Shown here: one piece after another, positions 36,780 through 45,181 of the stretch
Numbering within the stretch: the first letter of the stretch is position 1
Layout of the letters: each line of letters begins with the position of its first letter
Assembly (NCBI RefSeq): GCF_019392335.1
Contig: NZ_JAHXRQ010000002.1
Coordinates: forward strand, 124,001 to 188,000
Direction: 5' to 3'
Source of the DNA: Mameliella sp. CS4
Lineage (GTDB): Bacteria > Pseudomonadota > Alphaproteobacteria > Rhodobacterales > Rhodobacteraceae
Length of the DNA stretch: 64,000 bases
Translations under genes and position numbers: made by a program
Notes under the pieces: model-generated
Database searches by the model: none
Told to the model about the DNA's origin: nothing
Seen by the model: only the letters and a program-made list of their open reading frames with translations

Positions 36780-37820
36780 ATGGCAAGCGTCGAGGTGACG
36801 GTGCGCGGGGCGGGGATATTCGGCCTGTCGGTGGCCTGGGCCTGCACGCGGCGGGGCGCGATGGTGCGCGTGGTCGACCCCTATGGTCCCGGGGCCGGGT
36901 CGTCGGGCGGGATCGTTGGCGCGCTGGCCCCGCATGTGCCCGAGAACTGGAACGAGAAGAAAGCGTTCCAGCTCGAGAGCCTGCTGATGGCAGAGGCGTT
37001 CTGGGCCGAGGTCGAGGAAACCGGCGGTGTCAGCCCCGGCTACGCCCGCACCGGTCGGTTGCAGCCCTTGGCGGATGCGGCGGCCATTGCCCTGGCAGAG
37101 GCCCGTGCCAAGGGGGCCGGGGCGCTCTGGCAGGGCAGGGCGCACTGGGAGGTGATCCCGGCCGAGGGGCGGTCCGGGCTGGCACCGTTCACCCCCACGG
37201 GCATGCTGATCCGCGATACGCTGACCGCCCGCATGTGTCCGCGCCGTGCCTGCGCCGCACTGGTGGCGGCGCTGCAGGTTTCTGGCGTCGAGATCGTGAA
37301 AGAGGCGCCGGACGAAGGCGTCGTGGTCTGGGCGACCGGCTGGCGGGGCCTCGGCGATCTGACCGAGGCCCTGGGCCGCAAGATCGGCGACGGGGTGAAG
37401 GGGCAGGCGGTGCTCCTGCGGTATCCGGCGCAGGGCGATCCACAGCTTTTCGTGGACGGGCTGCACATCATCCCCCATGCGGATGGGACCGTGGCCGTCG
37501 GCTCTACCTCGGAGCGCGATTTCGACGATCCGGTGTCGGTGGACGAGCAGTGCCAGGCGCTGGTCGACCGTGCCTATGCGGCAGTGCCCGCCCTGCACGG
37601 CGCCACCGTGTTGGAGCGTTGGGCCGGCGTGCGCCCGCGCGCCCGCTCTCGCGCGCCGCTGCTGGGGGCATGGCCGGGACGTGACGGGCATTTCGTGGCC
37701 AATGGCGGGTTCAAGATCGGCTTTGGCATGGCGCCCAAGGTGGGCGAGGTCCTGGCCGACCTCGTTCTGGAGGCGCGCGATACCATCCCGGCGGGCTTCG
37801 GGTTTGACCCGCTGAAGTAA
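36780..37820 (+). CDS. FAD-dependent oxidoreductase (DAO family), probable MnmC oxidase-half counterpart
   Basis: 346 residues. Rossmann dinucleotide site VTVRGAGIFGLSVAWACTRRG near residues 6-27, a DPYGPGAGSSGGIVGALAPHVP loop near 38-60, and C-terminal LERWAGVRPRARSRAPLLGAWPG with NGGFKIGFGMAP, text close to that of the MnmC oxidase half. Its place head-to-head with mnmD suggests it converts cmnm5(s2)U34 to nm5(s2)U34, giving a split version of E. coli MnmC. A general amino-acid oxidase remains possible. Confidence 0.8.
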   Translation: MASVEVTVRGAGIFGLSVAWACTRRGAMVRVVDPYGPGAGSSGGIVGALAPHVPENWNEKKAFQLESLLMAEAFWAEVEETGGVSPGYARTGRLQPLADAAAIALAEARAKGAGALWQGRAHWEVIPAEGRSGLAPFTPTGMLIRDTLTARMCPRRACAALVAALQVSGVEIVKEAPDEGVVVWATGWRGLGDLTEALGRKIGDGVKGQAVLLRYPAQGDPQLFVDGLHIIPHADGTVAVGSTSERDFDDPVSVDEQCQALVDRAYAAVPALHGATVLERWAGVRPRARSRAPLLGAWPGRDGHFVANGGFKIGFGMAPKVGEVLADLVLEARDTIPAGFGFDPLK

Positions 37821-37828
37821 GTTCCGGC

Positions 37829-38032
37829 TCATGCGTCGGCCTGTCGGGGATCGTGAATGCCACACTTCCACCTGTGCAGCCGCCAACCCGGGTGGCTGTT
37901 CGTCCAATTCGCAAACTCTGCCTGCCCGTGGAGCATGCAGGCCATCAGGCTGACGTCCTGGAACAGGACATGCCGTTCTTCACAATGATGACGATCAAGG
38001 ATCAGGCATGTAACAAAGACCAACTCTAGCAT
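37829..38032 (-). CDS. Small unknown protein with conserved Cys/Trp pattern
   Basis: 67 residues, MLELVFVTCLILDRHHCEER onward, with LFQDVSLMACMLHGQ, ANWTNSHPGWRLHRWKC near the C-terminus. The sequence looks coding, and GGAGG lies 7 nt before the ATG. It resembles short hypothetical proteins I associate with Rhodobacteraceae (a cysteine early, one mid-protein, one in a final RWxC). Possibly exported through the hydrophobic N-terminus. Convergent with the FAD oxidoreductase. Function unknown. Confidence 0.65.
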   Translation of the reverse strand: MLELVFVTCLILDRHHCEERHVLFQDVSLMACMLHGQAEFANWTNSHPGWRLHRWKCGIHDPRQADA

Positions 38033-38229
38033 GAAACGACCTCCGCAAAAATGTGGTGTCGATCCTTGGGCTCGGCCTTGGGGACATGTCCTGAAGAATT
38101 TCTGAATTTTGTCTGAAAGCCGCCGCGCCGGCGGCGTCCGTGCGCGTTAAGATTGCGCAGCTTCCGTCTCGCACGCGCATTCGATGAAGGGCACGCGTGC
38201 CTGCCGAACCTTGATGCCCAGGGACACAG

Positions 38230-38645
38230 TCAGCGCATCCAACCCTCTCCGGGTCTCCAGCGATATCCGGCCCGTGACTTGCCGTCCGACAAACCCGTTC
38301 CAAAACCGAATGTCACCGTGTCCGGATCACATTCGAGCCGGGCGAGGGCCTGTCCGTCCTTCGAGACGATCACACCGCCAAAGTTCCGCGCAGTATCGTC
38401 GGCATCGAGCTGACGTTCGACCTCGGCCAGGGCTGGTGGTCGAGCATGGCATAGGGTTCGAAAAGTTCCATCTCGGGGCGCCCCGGCGGGCCAAAGCGGT
38501 AGACGGCGGCGTCCTGTTCCGCGCAGATCTCCAGGATCTTTGGGGACCCTTCGATACGGCACTGGACAAAGGTGGCGTGGGGCGTGGAACAGTCGGCGAC
38601 TGCCGGCCCGGCTGCCAGGTGGCACAGGGAAAGACAGCGGATCAC
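38230..38645 (-). pseudogene. Frameshifted gene for a small exported protein
   Basis: The GTG at 38643-38645 with GGGAGG before it opens a frame with VIRCLSLCHLAAGPAVADCS (signal-like), FVQCRIEGSPKILEICAEQD and AVYRFGPPGRPEMELFEPYA, which ends without a natural C-terminus at 38370. The continuation is in another frame, reading LAEVERQLDADDTARNFGGV, IVSKDGQALARLECDPDTVT and GFGTGLSDGKSRAGYRWRPG to a stop at 38230. The switch lies near 38400-38440. Together they would make one secreted protein of about 140 residues, perhaps also missing an internal segment. A sequencing error is the main alternative. Confidence 0.6.
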
Positions 38646-38654
38646 GATCCCTCC

Positions 38655-38691
38655 CGGAAAATGAAACGTGCCGGACCATAGGTCCGGCACG
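38655..38691 (-). terminator. Terminator of the MaoC-family gene
   Basis: A perfect 11-bp stem CGTGCCGGACC (38667-38677) / GGTCCGGCACG (38681-38691) with a 3-nt loop. Read on the minus strand it is followed by TTTCATTTT. It lies 44-68 nt after the MaoC-family stop. Confidence 0.85.
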
Positions 38692-38734
38692 CGGGGCGCT
38701 CCAGGCGCGGTCTCATGGCCCGAAGGCCGGCGTA

Positions 38735-39178
38735 TCAGTCGAACTTGCGCGAGGGGGCCAGCACCTTGGCCTCGCCGATCAGGACTTTCTTGCCGTCCAC
38801 CGCGCAATGGGTTTCCAGCGTGACACGGCGCTTTGCGTGGTCGATGTCGACGACCTTGACCTCGGCATAGACCATGTCACCCGGACGTACCGGCCCGAGG
38901 AATTTCAGCGTCTGGCCCATGTAGACCGTGCCGTGACCCGGCAGTTGCTCGCCGATGACGGCAGAGATCAGGCCGGCGGTCAGCATCCCGTGGGCGATCC
39001 GGCCCTCAAAGATCGTGTCCTGGGCATAGTCATCGTCCAGGTGCACCGGGTTCCGGTCGGTCGAGACCTCGGCGAACATCTCGATGTCCTGATCGGTCAC
39101 CTGTTTGCGCAGGTACCGGGTCATCCCCATTTCGATGTCTTCGATGCAGATCGTGCCCCGGGGCATATTGTCCAACAT
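38735..39178 (-). CDS. MaoC-family (R)-specific enoyl-CoA hydratase
   Basis: 147 residues forming a single hot-dog domain. The catalytic Asp/His motif is in STDRNPVHLDDDYAQDTIFEGRIAHGMLTAGL near residues 39-70, followed by TVYMGQTLKFLGPVRPGD. I chose the ATG at 39178 because GGAGG lies 5 nt before it; an in-frame TTG at 39196 is less likely. Hydrates trans-2-enoyl-CoA, linking beta-oxidation to polyhydroxyalkanoate or to branched-chain catabolism. Its upstream region has two palindromes. Confidence 0.87.
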   Translation of the reverse strand: MLDNMPRGTICIEDIEMGMTRYLRKQVTDQDIEMFAEVSTDRNPVHLDDDYAQDTIFEGRIAHGMLTAGLISAVIGEQLPGHGTVYMGQTLKFLGPVRPGDMVYAEVKVVDIDHAKRRVTLETHCAVDGKKVLIGEAKVLAPSRKFD

Positions 39179-39200
39179 CCGGCCCTCCATGTGCAAACCG

Positions 39201-39266
39201 TTCGGTAATAAATGCGCGGGTTGTTCGCGCTTTCGGTAATTTTATTACTTTGCGGTTGCAGCAAAG
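39201..39266 (-). promoter_or_regulatory. Operator-like palindromes upstream of the MaoC-family gene
   Basis: In an AT-rich 86-bp gap: a perfect CTTTGC-7 nt-GCAAAG inverted repeat (39248-39266), an adjoining GTAAT-TTT-ATTAC palindrome (39236-39248), and TTCGGTAAT direct repeats at 39201-39209 and 39232-39240, 31 bp apart or about three helical turns. These look like regulator sites; the regulator is not identified. Confidence 0.5.
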
Positions 39267-39282
39267 GCAAGCAAAATCTACC

Positions 39283-40155
39283 TCAGCGTAACGTGCCTAT
39301 GGAAAAGCTGGGATTGATCATTTCCTTTTCGATATAGGCGTTTAGCGCGTCGGGATCGGGTTGCTGCGTCGTTTTGGTCTCTGCCCGTGCCAATCCGCCG
39401 CTGATGAAAAGGGAATCGATGTCCTCGCCCATCGCGCCGTCGATGTCGGTATGGGCGCCGTCCCCGATGGCCAGGATGCCGGCGTCCGGTACGCCCTTGC
39501 GGTGCGCGGCCAGGCGACGGCGGGCCAGGTCGTAGATCGGTGGATGCGGCTTGCCGAAATAGAGGCTCTCGCCGCCCATCTCGGAATAAAGTTTCGCAAG
39601 TGCCCCCGCACACCATTCACGCCGCTCACCCCGATCGACGACGATATCGGGATTGGCGCAGAGCAGCTTGAGGCCCTTCTGCTTGGCATAGAGGAACTCC
39701 GGTCGGTTTACCTCGGGGTCGGCATGGGGGTCGAAGGGGCCGCAACAGATGATGCCCTCGGCCTCGTCCAGCTCGACCTGCTCGATCTCGACCGGATCCT
39801 CGATGATCTTGAGCGGCTCGAAAAAGGAATGGTCAAAGGTCTGCCCCATGAACCAGACCTTGCGCCCCACGGCGCCACGGAACATCGCGGCGCGGGCACT
39901 GTCGCCCGAGGTGGCGATATCGTCCCAGGCGTCCTGCGGGACGCCGAAGCGGTCCAGCTGCTTGGCAACCTCATGGCGAGAGCGGGGGGCATTGGTCACG
40001 AGGATCACGCAGCCGCCGCGCTGGCGGTAGCCCTGCAGTGCCTCAACGGCCGAGGGGATCGCCTCCACGCCATTGTGGACGCATCCCCAGAGATCGACGA
40101 AGCAGGCGTCGTACCGGTCGGAGATTTCGGAAAGGGCGGTGATGATCTGGGTCAT
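39283..40155 (-). CDS. HAD-superfamily hydrolase (NagD-like, TIGR01459 type)
   Basis: 290 residues. HAD motifs: motif I CFVDLWGCVHNG near residues 20-31 (first Asp in FVDLWG, with Gly/Cys in place of the usual DGV), motif II LVTNAPRSRHEV near 53, motif III Lys in YFGKPHPPIYDLA near 205 and motif IV ILAIGDGAHTDIDGAMG near 233. Start ATG at 40155 chosen over an in-frame start 13 codons upstream. Phosphate-ester hydrolase of unknown substrate. Confidence 0.85.
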   Translation of the reverse strand: MTQIITALSEISDRYDACFVDLWGCVHNGVEAIPSAVEALQGYRQRGGCVILVTNAPRSRHEVAKQLDRFGVPQDAWDDIATSGDSARAAMFRGAVGRKVWFMGQTFDHSFFEPLKIIEDPVEIEQVELDEAEGIICCGPFDPHADPEVNRPEFLYAKQKGLKLLCANPDIVVDRGERREWCAGALAKLYSEMGGESLYFGKPHPPIYDLARRRLAAHRKGVPDAGILAIGDGAHTDIDGAMGEDIDSLFISGGLARAETKTTQQPDPDALNAYIEKEMINPSFSIGTLR

Positions 40156-40241
40156 GTCGGCGGGTCCTCGTCGCGCGATTGTCGACCCGCTCATCCCATA
40201 TACCGACCGCTCTGGAAAGGGCCGGCACCCTCAGGCCCGTT

Positions 40242-40571
40242 TCAGGCCTGCTGGTTCATCCGCTCGACATGGGCGCGCATTTCTTCGGCGTCAGAGCGCG
40301 CCTCGCGCAGCCCTTCCATCGCCGCCGAAAGTTCCGCCTCGGTCTGGGCCAGCTGGTTGGTCAGCTCGGCCTCGCGCTGTTGCAGGTAGGTGATGGCCTG
40401 GTCGCGGGTTTCCTCCGCCTCGTGCAGCTCCTGGCTCATCTTTTCCAGCTGGTCCATGTCGGCCTGGCTGACGCGCTTGAACCGATGCACCAGCCAATGG
40501 GCGAACCAGCCCAGCAGGAAGGCAACGAATAGGATCGCCGCGGTCGTCACGATGAATTCGGTCCTATTCAT
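40242..40571 (-). CDS. Membrane-anchored coiled-coil protein
   Basis: 109 residues. One N-terminal membrane helix (FIVTTAAILFVAFLLGWFAHWLV, about residues 5-27) then an acidic/basic heptad coiled coil to the end (QLEKMSQELHEAEETRDQAI, QLAQTEAELSAAMEGLREA). Its ATG overlaps the end of the OmpA/BON gene by 8 bp, so the two are coupled. No family assigned; a structural partner of the envelope protein is plausible. Confidence 0.75.
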   Translation of the reverse strand: MNRTEFIVTTAAILFVAFLLGWFAHWLVHRFKRVSQADMDQLEKMSQELHEAEETRDQAITYLQQREAELTNQLAQTEAELSAAMEGLREARSDAEEMRAHVERMNQQA

Positions 40572-42570
40572 CCCCAGTTCCTCTGCCCTTTGGCGGCCTG
40601 ATCCTGCCCAGTTCCGGATTCGGCTGCGCCTCTGCCGGTGCACCGGGGTCGATTGCGGGAGCCGCGTCCACCGTTTCCGGGTCGACGTCTGCCGCGACAG
40701 GATCCGGATCCGCAGCCGGGTCCGAATCGCCCGGTTCCACCCCTTCTTCGCCCTCTTCCGGTTCGGGTTTCAAGAGCTTGAATTCGATCCGGCGGTTGGC
40801 CTCGCGGCCTTCTTCGGTGCCGTTGTCGGCAATCGGGACGGTCTCACCATAGCCCTTTGCCGTGTAAGAGCGCGTGGGCACCCGCCGCGCACGCAAGGCG
40901 TCAAGGACAGCCTGGGCGCGGTCGCGGCTCAGTTCCTGGTTCATGATCTCGCGGCCCTGGCTGTCGGTATGGCCGCCGATTTCAAGCGCGATGTCGCCGC
41001 ATTGCTTCAGCAGGTCGGCCAGTTCGTCCATGATATCCTCAGCCGAGGCATCCAGCCGGGCAGAGCCGGGTTCGAACGTGATCTTACGGTCGCCGATGAT
41101 CTCGACGATCATCGCCTCGCATTCCTCTGGCGTGGGCAGGCCGGCGATCGGGTCCAGGGCTTCGACATATTCAACGTCGATGTCAAAGGCCGCGGCCTCG
41201 CCCAGCTTGGCCACCAGCAGGTCGGCAATCTGGGCGCTGGCCTCGGTGTTGCCGGTCTTGCCGGTGACGGTCACCAGGTCAGGGGTCACCGTGACCGCGC
41301 CATGTGACAACAGCGCCAGCGCGTCCAGACTGGCCAGCACACGCACCGTCCAGTCGCCGGGCACGCCCTCGGTGACGCGGGCCGCCGTATAGACCGCTTC
41401 GGAGCTGAAGAGCGCCCTTGCAAAGCTGTCCGCGGTGGCGCGCGCCTGTTCCGTGCCCAACCTGCCGCGCAGTTGCACGGCGCCTTCCGGGCTGAGCGTG
41501 GCCACGAAATCCGGCGCGCCCTCGGGTTCGGCGTCAGGCGGTTTGGGCAGGTCGGCGGTCAGCGCAAAGAGATCGGGCAGGGCCGCTTCCAGCTCGCCGA
41601 CAACCCGGTCGAACAGCGCCTGGTTGGTGCCTTCCAGCGCCACAAGGGACACATCTGCATTCGAAAAGGTCAGCGTGCCGCCACCCAGTTCCGCCAGCTT
41701 GGCAATGCCGATTTCCACCGCGTCCGCCCATTTGCGTGATGGCACACCCAGCCCCAGACGGCAGCTGGCCTTGCCTTCCAGGCCCGCCTGGGCCGCCGCC
41801 CGCAGGATGCGGTCGCGACCGGTCTCGGTGTCGGCGGAGCAGGCGTCGAACCGTGCCCCCTCTTCGTCGATGGCAAAGCGCAGCGTGAAAGGAGAGATGA
41901 CCGGGCGCGGGGCCGAGAAATCCATTGCCAGGCGCAGGTCCTGGGGCTTGCGCCGGGTCAGCGCGGCTTCCAGTCGGCTGCGGGCCTCGGGGCTTTCGGT
42001 CATGGCCTTGATCGCCACCTTGTCGGCGGCGACAGAAATCTTGGACCGGGGCAGGTCCTGAAGCGCGGTGGAGGCAAACTCCAGCGCGTCGGCCCAGCCT
42101 TCGGGGGCCGGGAAATCGGCGGTTTCCAGCAGGTCCATCACCTGCCCGTCGCCTGCAAGGCCGCGCAAGCTCTCGATCAGCGCGTCGCGGTCGGTGGAGG
42201 CCGGGACCAGCCCGATGACAGAGATCCCGGCATCGTTGCGCAGGATCTCGACCGAAAAGCTGGGCGGGGCGATTTTCTCCGGCTCTTCGACCAGCATCTG
42301 GTCGATCACCCGGCTGGCATCGACGACGCGGCCCGCCGCGCTCAACGCCTGGAACCGCGCCGCTTCGTCCGGGGCGGTGCCGAAAAGAAAGACCTGCAGG
42401 CCGTTGGTGTCGACCTCGGCCCAGGTCAGACCGTCCGAATCCAGTTCGGTCAGAACGCCGGTCAGCGAGGCGCGTTCCACGACGTTGCCGGCGATGTTTG
42501 CGGTCACGAGGCTGAACACGCCCGCCGCAGCGAAAATGCCACCAGTGATGACTAACGAGGAGAGGCGCAT
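40564..42570 (-). CDS. OmpA-family envelope protein with repeated BON-like domains
   Basis: 668 residues. An N-terminal membrane anchor (LVITGGIFAAAGVFSLVTAN) is followed by several BON-like alpha/beta units (for example GLQVFLFGTAPDEAARFQAL and PDLVTVTGKTGNTEASAQIA). The C-terminal OmpA peptidoglycan-binding domain lies near residues 495-610, with DIALEIGGHTDSQGREIMNQ, LSRDRAQAVLDALRARRVPT and NRRIEFKLL. An acidic Pro/Asp-rich tail (about 60 residues) follows, which is unusual. It probably tethers the envelope to the cell wall. Confidence 0.87.
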   Translation of the reverse strand: MRLSSLVITGGIFAAAGVFSLVTANIAGNVVERASLTGVLTELDSDGLTWAEVDTNGLQVFLFGTAPDEAARFQALSAAGRVVDASRVIDQMLVEEPEKIAPPSFSVEILRNDAGISVIGLVPASTDRDALIESLRGLAGDGQVMDLLETADFPAPEGWADALEFASTALQDLPRSKISVAADKVAIKAMTESPEARSRLEAALTRRKPQDLRLAMDFSAPRPVISPFTLRFAIDEEGARFDACSADTETGRDRILRAAAQAGLEGKASCRLGLGVPSRKWADAVEIGIAKLAELGGGTLTFSNADVSLVALEGTNQALFDRVVGELEAALPDLFALTADLPKPPDAEPEGAPDFVATLSPEGAVQLRGRLGTEQARATADSFARALFSSEAVYTAARVTEGVPGDWTVRVLASLDALALLSHGAVTVTPDLVTVTGKTGNTEASAQIADLLVAKLGEAAAFDIDVEYVEALDPIAGLPTPEECEAMIVEIIGDRKITFEPGSARLDASAEDIMDELADLLKQCGDIALEIGGHTDSQGREIMNQELSRDRAQAVLDALRARRVPTRSYTAKGYGETVPIADNGTEEGREANRRIEFKLLKPEPEEGEEGVEPGDSDPAADPDPVAADVDPETVDAAPAIDPGAPAEAQPNPELGRIRPPKGRGTGDE

Positions 42571-42629
42571 GGGCGCGGTATTTTCCTTGTTTTTTCGGAA
42601 CTGATACGCAAGCGCGCCGGACGGTGCAA

Positions 42630-43595
42630 TCAGACGATCAGGGCGATGGCGAAAAACAGCACAGGCAGCAGCCCGGCGTCCCGGTTGGATCGGAACAGGC
42701 TCAGCAACCGGTCATGATCGTCCATCTTCAGGCGCCGCAATTGCCAGACCATGTGCCAGCCCATTGCCCAGGGGCCGCCGATCATCAGGATCAGTGCCAG
42801 CAGGTTGCCCTCCGGCGCCGCTGCCACGATGGCCAGTCCCATAAGCGCGACCGAGGCCACTAGGAACCGGCGCAACCATTTCGGCGTGTCGTCCCCGAAC
42901 AGCCGTGCGGTGGATTTGACCCCGATCAGCGCATCGTCTTCCTTGTCCTGGTGGGCATAGATCGTGTCATAAAACAGCGTCCACGCCATTCCGGCGAGGT
43001 AGAGAAGCACCGCCGGCAGTTCCAACCGCCCGCTGTGGGCGGTCCAGGCCAGCAAGGCGCCCCAGTTGAAGGCGATGCCCAGGAAGATCTGTGGCCACCA
43101 GGTAAACCGCTTGGCAAAGGGGTAAACCGCGACCGGCGCCAGCGACAGAACCCCAAGTGCGATGGCCGCAGGCGGAAAAGTGATGAGGATCAGAAAGGCC
43201 ACCAGCGACTGAAGGACCGCCCAGGCCAGCGCCTGTTTCGTCGTCACCTGGCCAGATGGAATCGGGCGCGAGGCCGTGCGCGCCACCGATCCGTCTATCC
43301 CGCGGTCGGTGATGTCGTTCCAGGTGCAGCCAGCTCCGCGCATCAGCACCGCCCCGATGCCGCAGCCCGCAAAGATCCACAGGTCGAACCAGTAGGCCTG
43401 CCCGTTGTTGACCATCGACAACAACAGCCCCCACCAGCAGGGCAACAGCAAGAGCCAGGTGCCGATGGGACGATCCGCGCGACTCAGCCGCAGGTAGGGG
43501 CGCGTCCACTGCGGCGCCCAGGTATCGACCCAGTTGCCGCTGACCGCGTCACGGACCTGTCCTTCGGCCTCTGGTCTCTGATGCGTCCCGGACAT
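42630..43595 (-). CDS. ubiA: 4-hydroxybenzoate octaprenyltransferase
   Basis: 321 residues with about eight to nine membrane helices. The two prenyl-diphosphate/Mg motifs are present: GCTWNDITDRGIDGSV near residues 93-108 (NDxxDxxxD) and YDTIYAHQDKEDDALIG near 218-234. Ubiquinone pathway enzyme. Its ATG (43593-43595) abuts a possible rsmE start on the opposite strand, so promoters of both genes must lie inside coding sequence. Confidence 0.95.
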   Translation of the reverse strand: MSGTHQRPEAEGQVRDAVSGNWVDTWAPQWTRPYLRLSRADRPIGTWLLLLPCWWGLLLSMVNNGQAYWFDLWIFAGCGIGAVLMRGAGCTWNDITDRGIDGSVARTASRPIPSGQVTTKQALAWAVLQSLVAFLILITFPPAAIALGVLSLAPVAVYPFAKRFTWWPQIFLGIAFNWGALLAWTAHSGRLELPAVLLYLAGMAWTLFYDTIYAHQDKEDDALIGVKSTARLFGDDTPKWLRRFLVASVALMGLAIVAAAPEGNLLALILMIGGPWAMGWHMVWQLRRLKMDDHDRLLSLFRSNRDAGLLPVLFFAIALIV

Positions 43596-43607
43596 ATGGT
43601 CCCCTCC

Positions 43608-44333
43608 ATGACGGTGACACCGAAAATCCGGCTCTTTGTAGAGCACCCTTTGGCCGAGGAACAACAGGTGACCCTGTCGCGGGAGCAGGCGCATTACCTC
43701 TTTGGGGTGATGCGGCTGACCACTGGCGCGCAGGTGGCCCTGTTCAACGGGCAGGACGGCGAATTCCGCGCCGAAGTCGTCGAGGCCGGCAAGCGCGGCG
43801 GCATGCTGGTCTGTCTTGACCAGACCGCGCCGCAGTCGATGCCGCCCGACCTCTGGCTGATGTTCGCGCCGATCAAGAAGGCGCGCACCGATTTTATCGT
43901 CGAGAAATCGGTCGAGATGGGCGCGCGCCGGATCTTGCCCGTCCAGACCAAGTTCACGAATTCCGAACGCATCCGTCAGGACCGGCTGCAGGCGCATGCC
44001 ACCGAGGCGGCTGAACAATGCGGCGCCACCTTCGTCCCCGAGGTCACGGATCTGCACCGGCTGGACCGGCTTCTGGCGGACTGGCCGGAGGGGCGTCAGC
44101 TGATGTTCTGCGATGAGGCGCAGGCCGGGGCACATAGGCGCCTGCCTGACACCGATGCCCCCTGGGCGATTCTCATCGGCCCCGAGGGCGGGTTTTCCGA
44201 TGCCGAACGCGCCCGGCTGCAGGCGCTGCCCTTTGCGCATGCGGTGGCGCTGGGCCCGCGCATCCTGCGTGCGGACACCGCCGCCGTGGCGGCGCTGACC
44301 CTCTGGCAGACCACGCTGGGAGACTGGCAATGA
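43608..44333 (+). CDS. rsmE: 16S rRNA (uracil-1498-N3) methyltransferase
   Basis: 241 residues of the SPOUT class. N-terminal PUA-like segment RLFVEHPLAEEQQVTLSREQ, central LMFAPIKKARTDFIVEKSVEMGARRILPV near 84-113, and the knot motifs AILIGPEGGFSDAER near 186 and LGPRILRADTAAVAAL near 217. An in-frame ATG four codons upstream (43596) is an alternative start. The stop overlaps the next ATG as ATGA. Confidence 0.95.
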   Translation: MTVTPKIRLFVEHPLAEEQQVTLSREQAHYLFGVMRLTTGAQVALFNGQDGEFRAEVVEAGKRGGMLVCLDQTAPQSMPPDLWLMFAPIKKARTDFIVEKSVEMGARRILPVQTKFTNSERIRQDRLQAHATEAAEQCGATFVPEVTDLHRLDRLLADWPEGRQLMFCDEAQAGAHRRLPDTDAPWAILIGPEGGFSDAERARLQALPFAHAVALGPRILRADTAAVAALTLWQTTLGDWQ

Positions 44334-45181
44334 TCCGCAAGGCCACGCCCGCCGACATTGGCCCGATGGCGGCCTTTCTCGACGCCCACGTCGAAACCTC
44401 GATGTTCCTGCTCGGCAACCTCGAGGCGCATGGCACCGAGGACGCGACCCATCCGCACGGCACCGCCTTTTTCCTGCGCGAAACCGGCGACGGCATCACG
44501 GGGGTCTTTGGTTGTACCAACGGCGGCTTCCTGATGTGCCAGCTGCCCGGCCTCGGCGCGACAGAGGCGCAGACATACGCCCATCTTCTGAAGGGCTATA
44601 CGCTGCAGGGCATGACCGGCGATGCGGATCAGGTGCAGGTGATCCTGGACGCGCTGCCCGTTCCCGAGGAGGCCTGGCGGCTGAACCGGGTCGAACCGCT
44701 TTACCGGATGGACATCGGCGGACTGGCTTCGGACAGGACCGTCCGGCCACCGGCCGAGGCGGATGTGCCGCGGCTGACCGAGTGGTTCGCGCAGTACATG
44801 ACGGAAACCGGGACGGCCCCGCCGGGCGAGCTGCAAGAGGCCGCTCTGCGCCGGGCCGAGATGGCCGTGGGCGCGCCGCGTATCCGAATCCTGAAGCGTG
44901 ACGGCAATCCCGTGGCGATGGCTGCGATCAACGCAAAGGCCGGACAGGCGGTGCAGGTCGGGGGTGTCTTCGTGCCCACGGCCCTCCGGGGTCAGGGGCT
45001 GGGCGGGCAGGTGGTACAGGCGCTCTTGGCCGAAATGGCGGGGCAGGGCGCCACGACCGCCATTCTATTTGCCGCGTCGCCGCGGGCGGCAAAGACCTAT
45101 GAACGCATCGGCTTTGCCCGTGTCGGCGGCTATCGCATCGCCATGCTGGACAAGGCCATCCTGCTGGGAGACCCCCGGTGA
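44330..45181 (+). CDS. GNAT-family N-acetyltransferase
   Basis: 283 residues. The C-terminal GNAT core has VGGVFVPTALRGQGLGGQVVQALLAEM near 210-236 (the RGQGLG acetyl-CoA loop) and ILFAASPRAAKTYERIGFARVGGYRIAML. The N-terminal half has a diverged second GNAT-like lobe (TPADIGPMAAFLDAHVETSM). Translationally coupled to rsmE (ATGA) and to the next gene (GTGA). Acceptor substrate unknown. Confidence 0.87.
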   Translation: MIRKATPADIGPMAAFLDAHVETSMFLLGNLEAHGTEDATHPHGTAFFLRETGDGITGVFGCTNGGFLMCQLPGLGATEAQTYAHLLKGYTLQGMTGDADQVQVILDALPVPEEAWRLNRVEPLYRMDIGGLASDRTVRPPAEADVPRLTEWFAQYMTETGTAPPGELQEAALRRAEMAVGAPRIRILKRDGNPVAMAAINAKAGQAVQVGGVFVPTALRGQGLGGQVVQALLAEMAGQGATTAILFAASPRAAKTYERIGFARVGGYRIAMLDKAILLGDPR

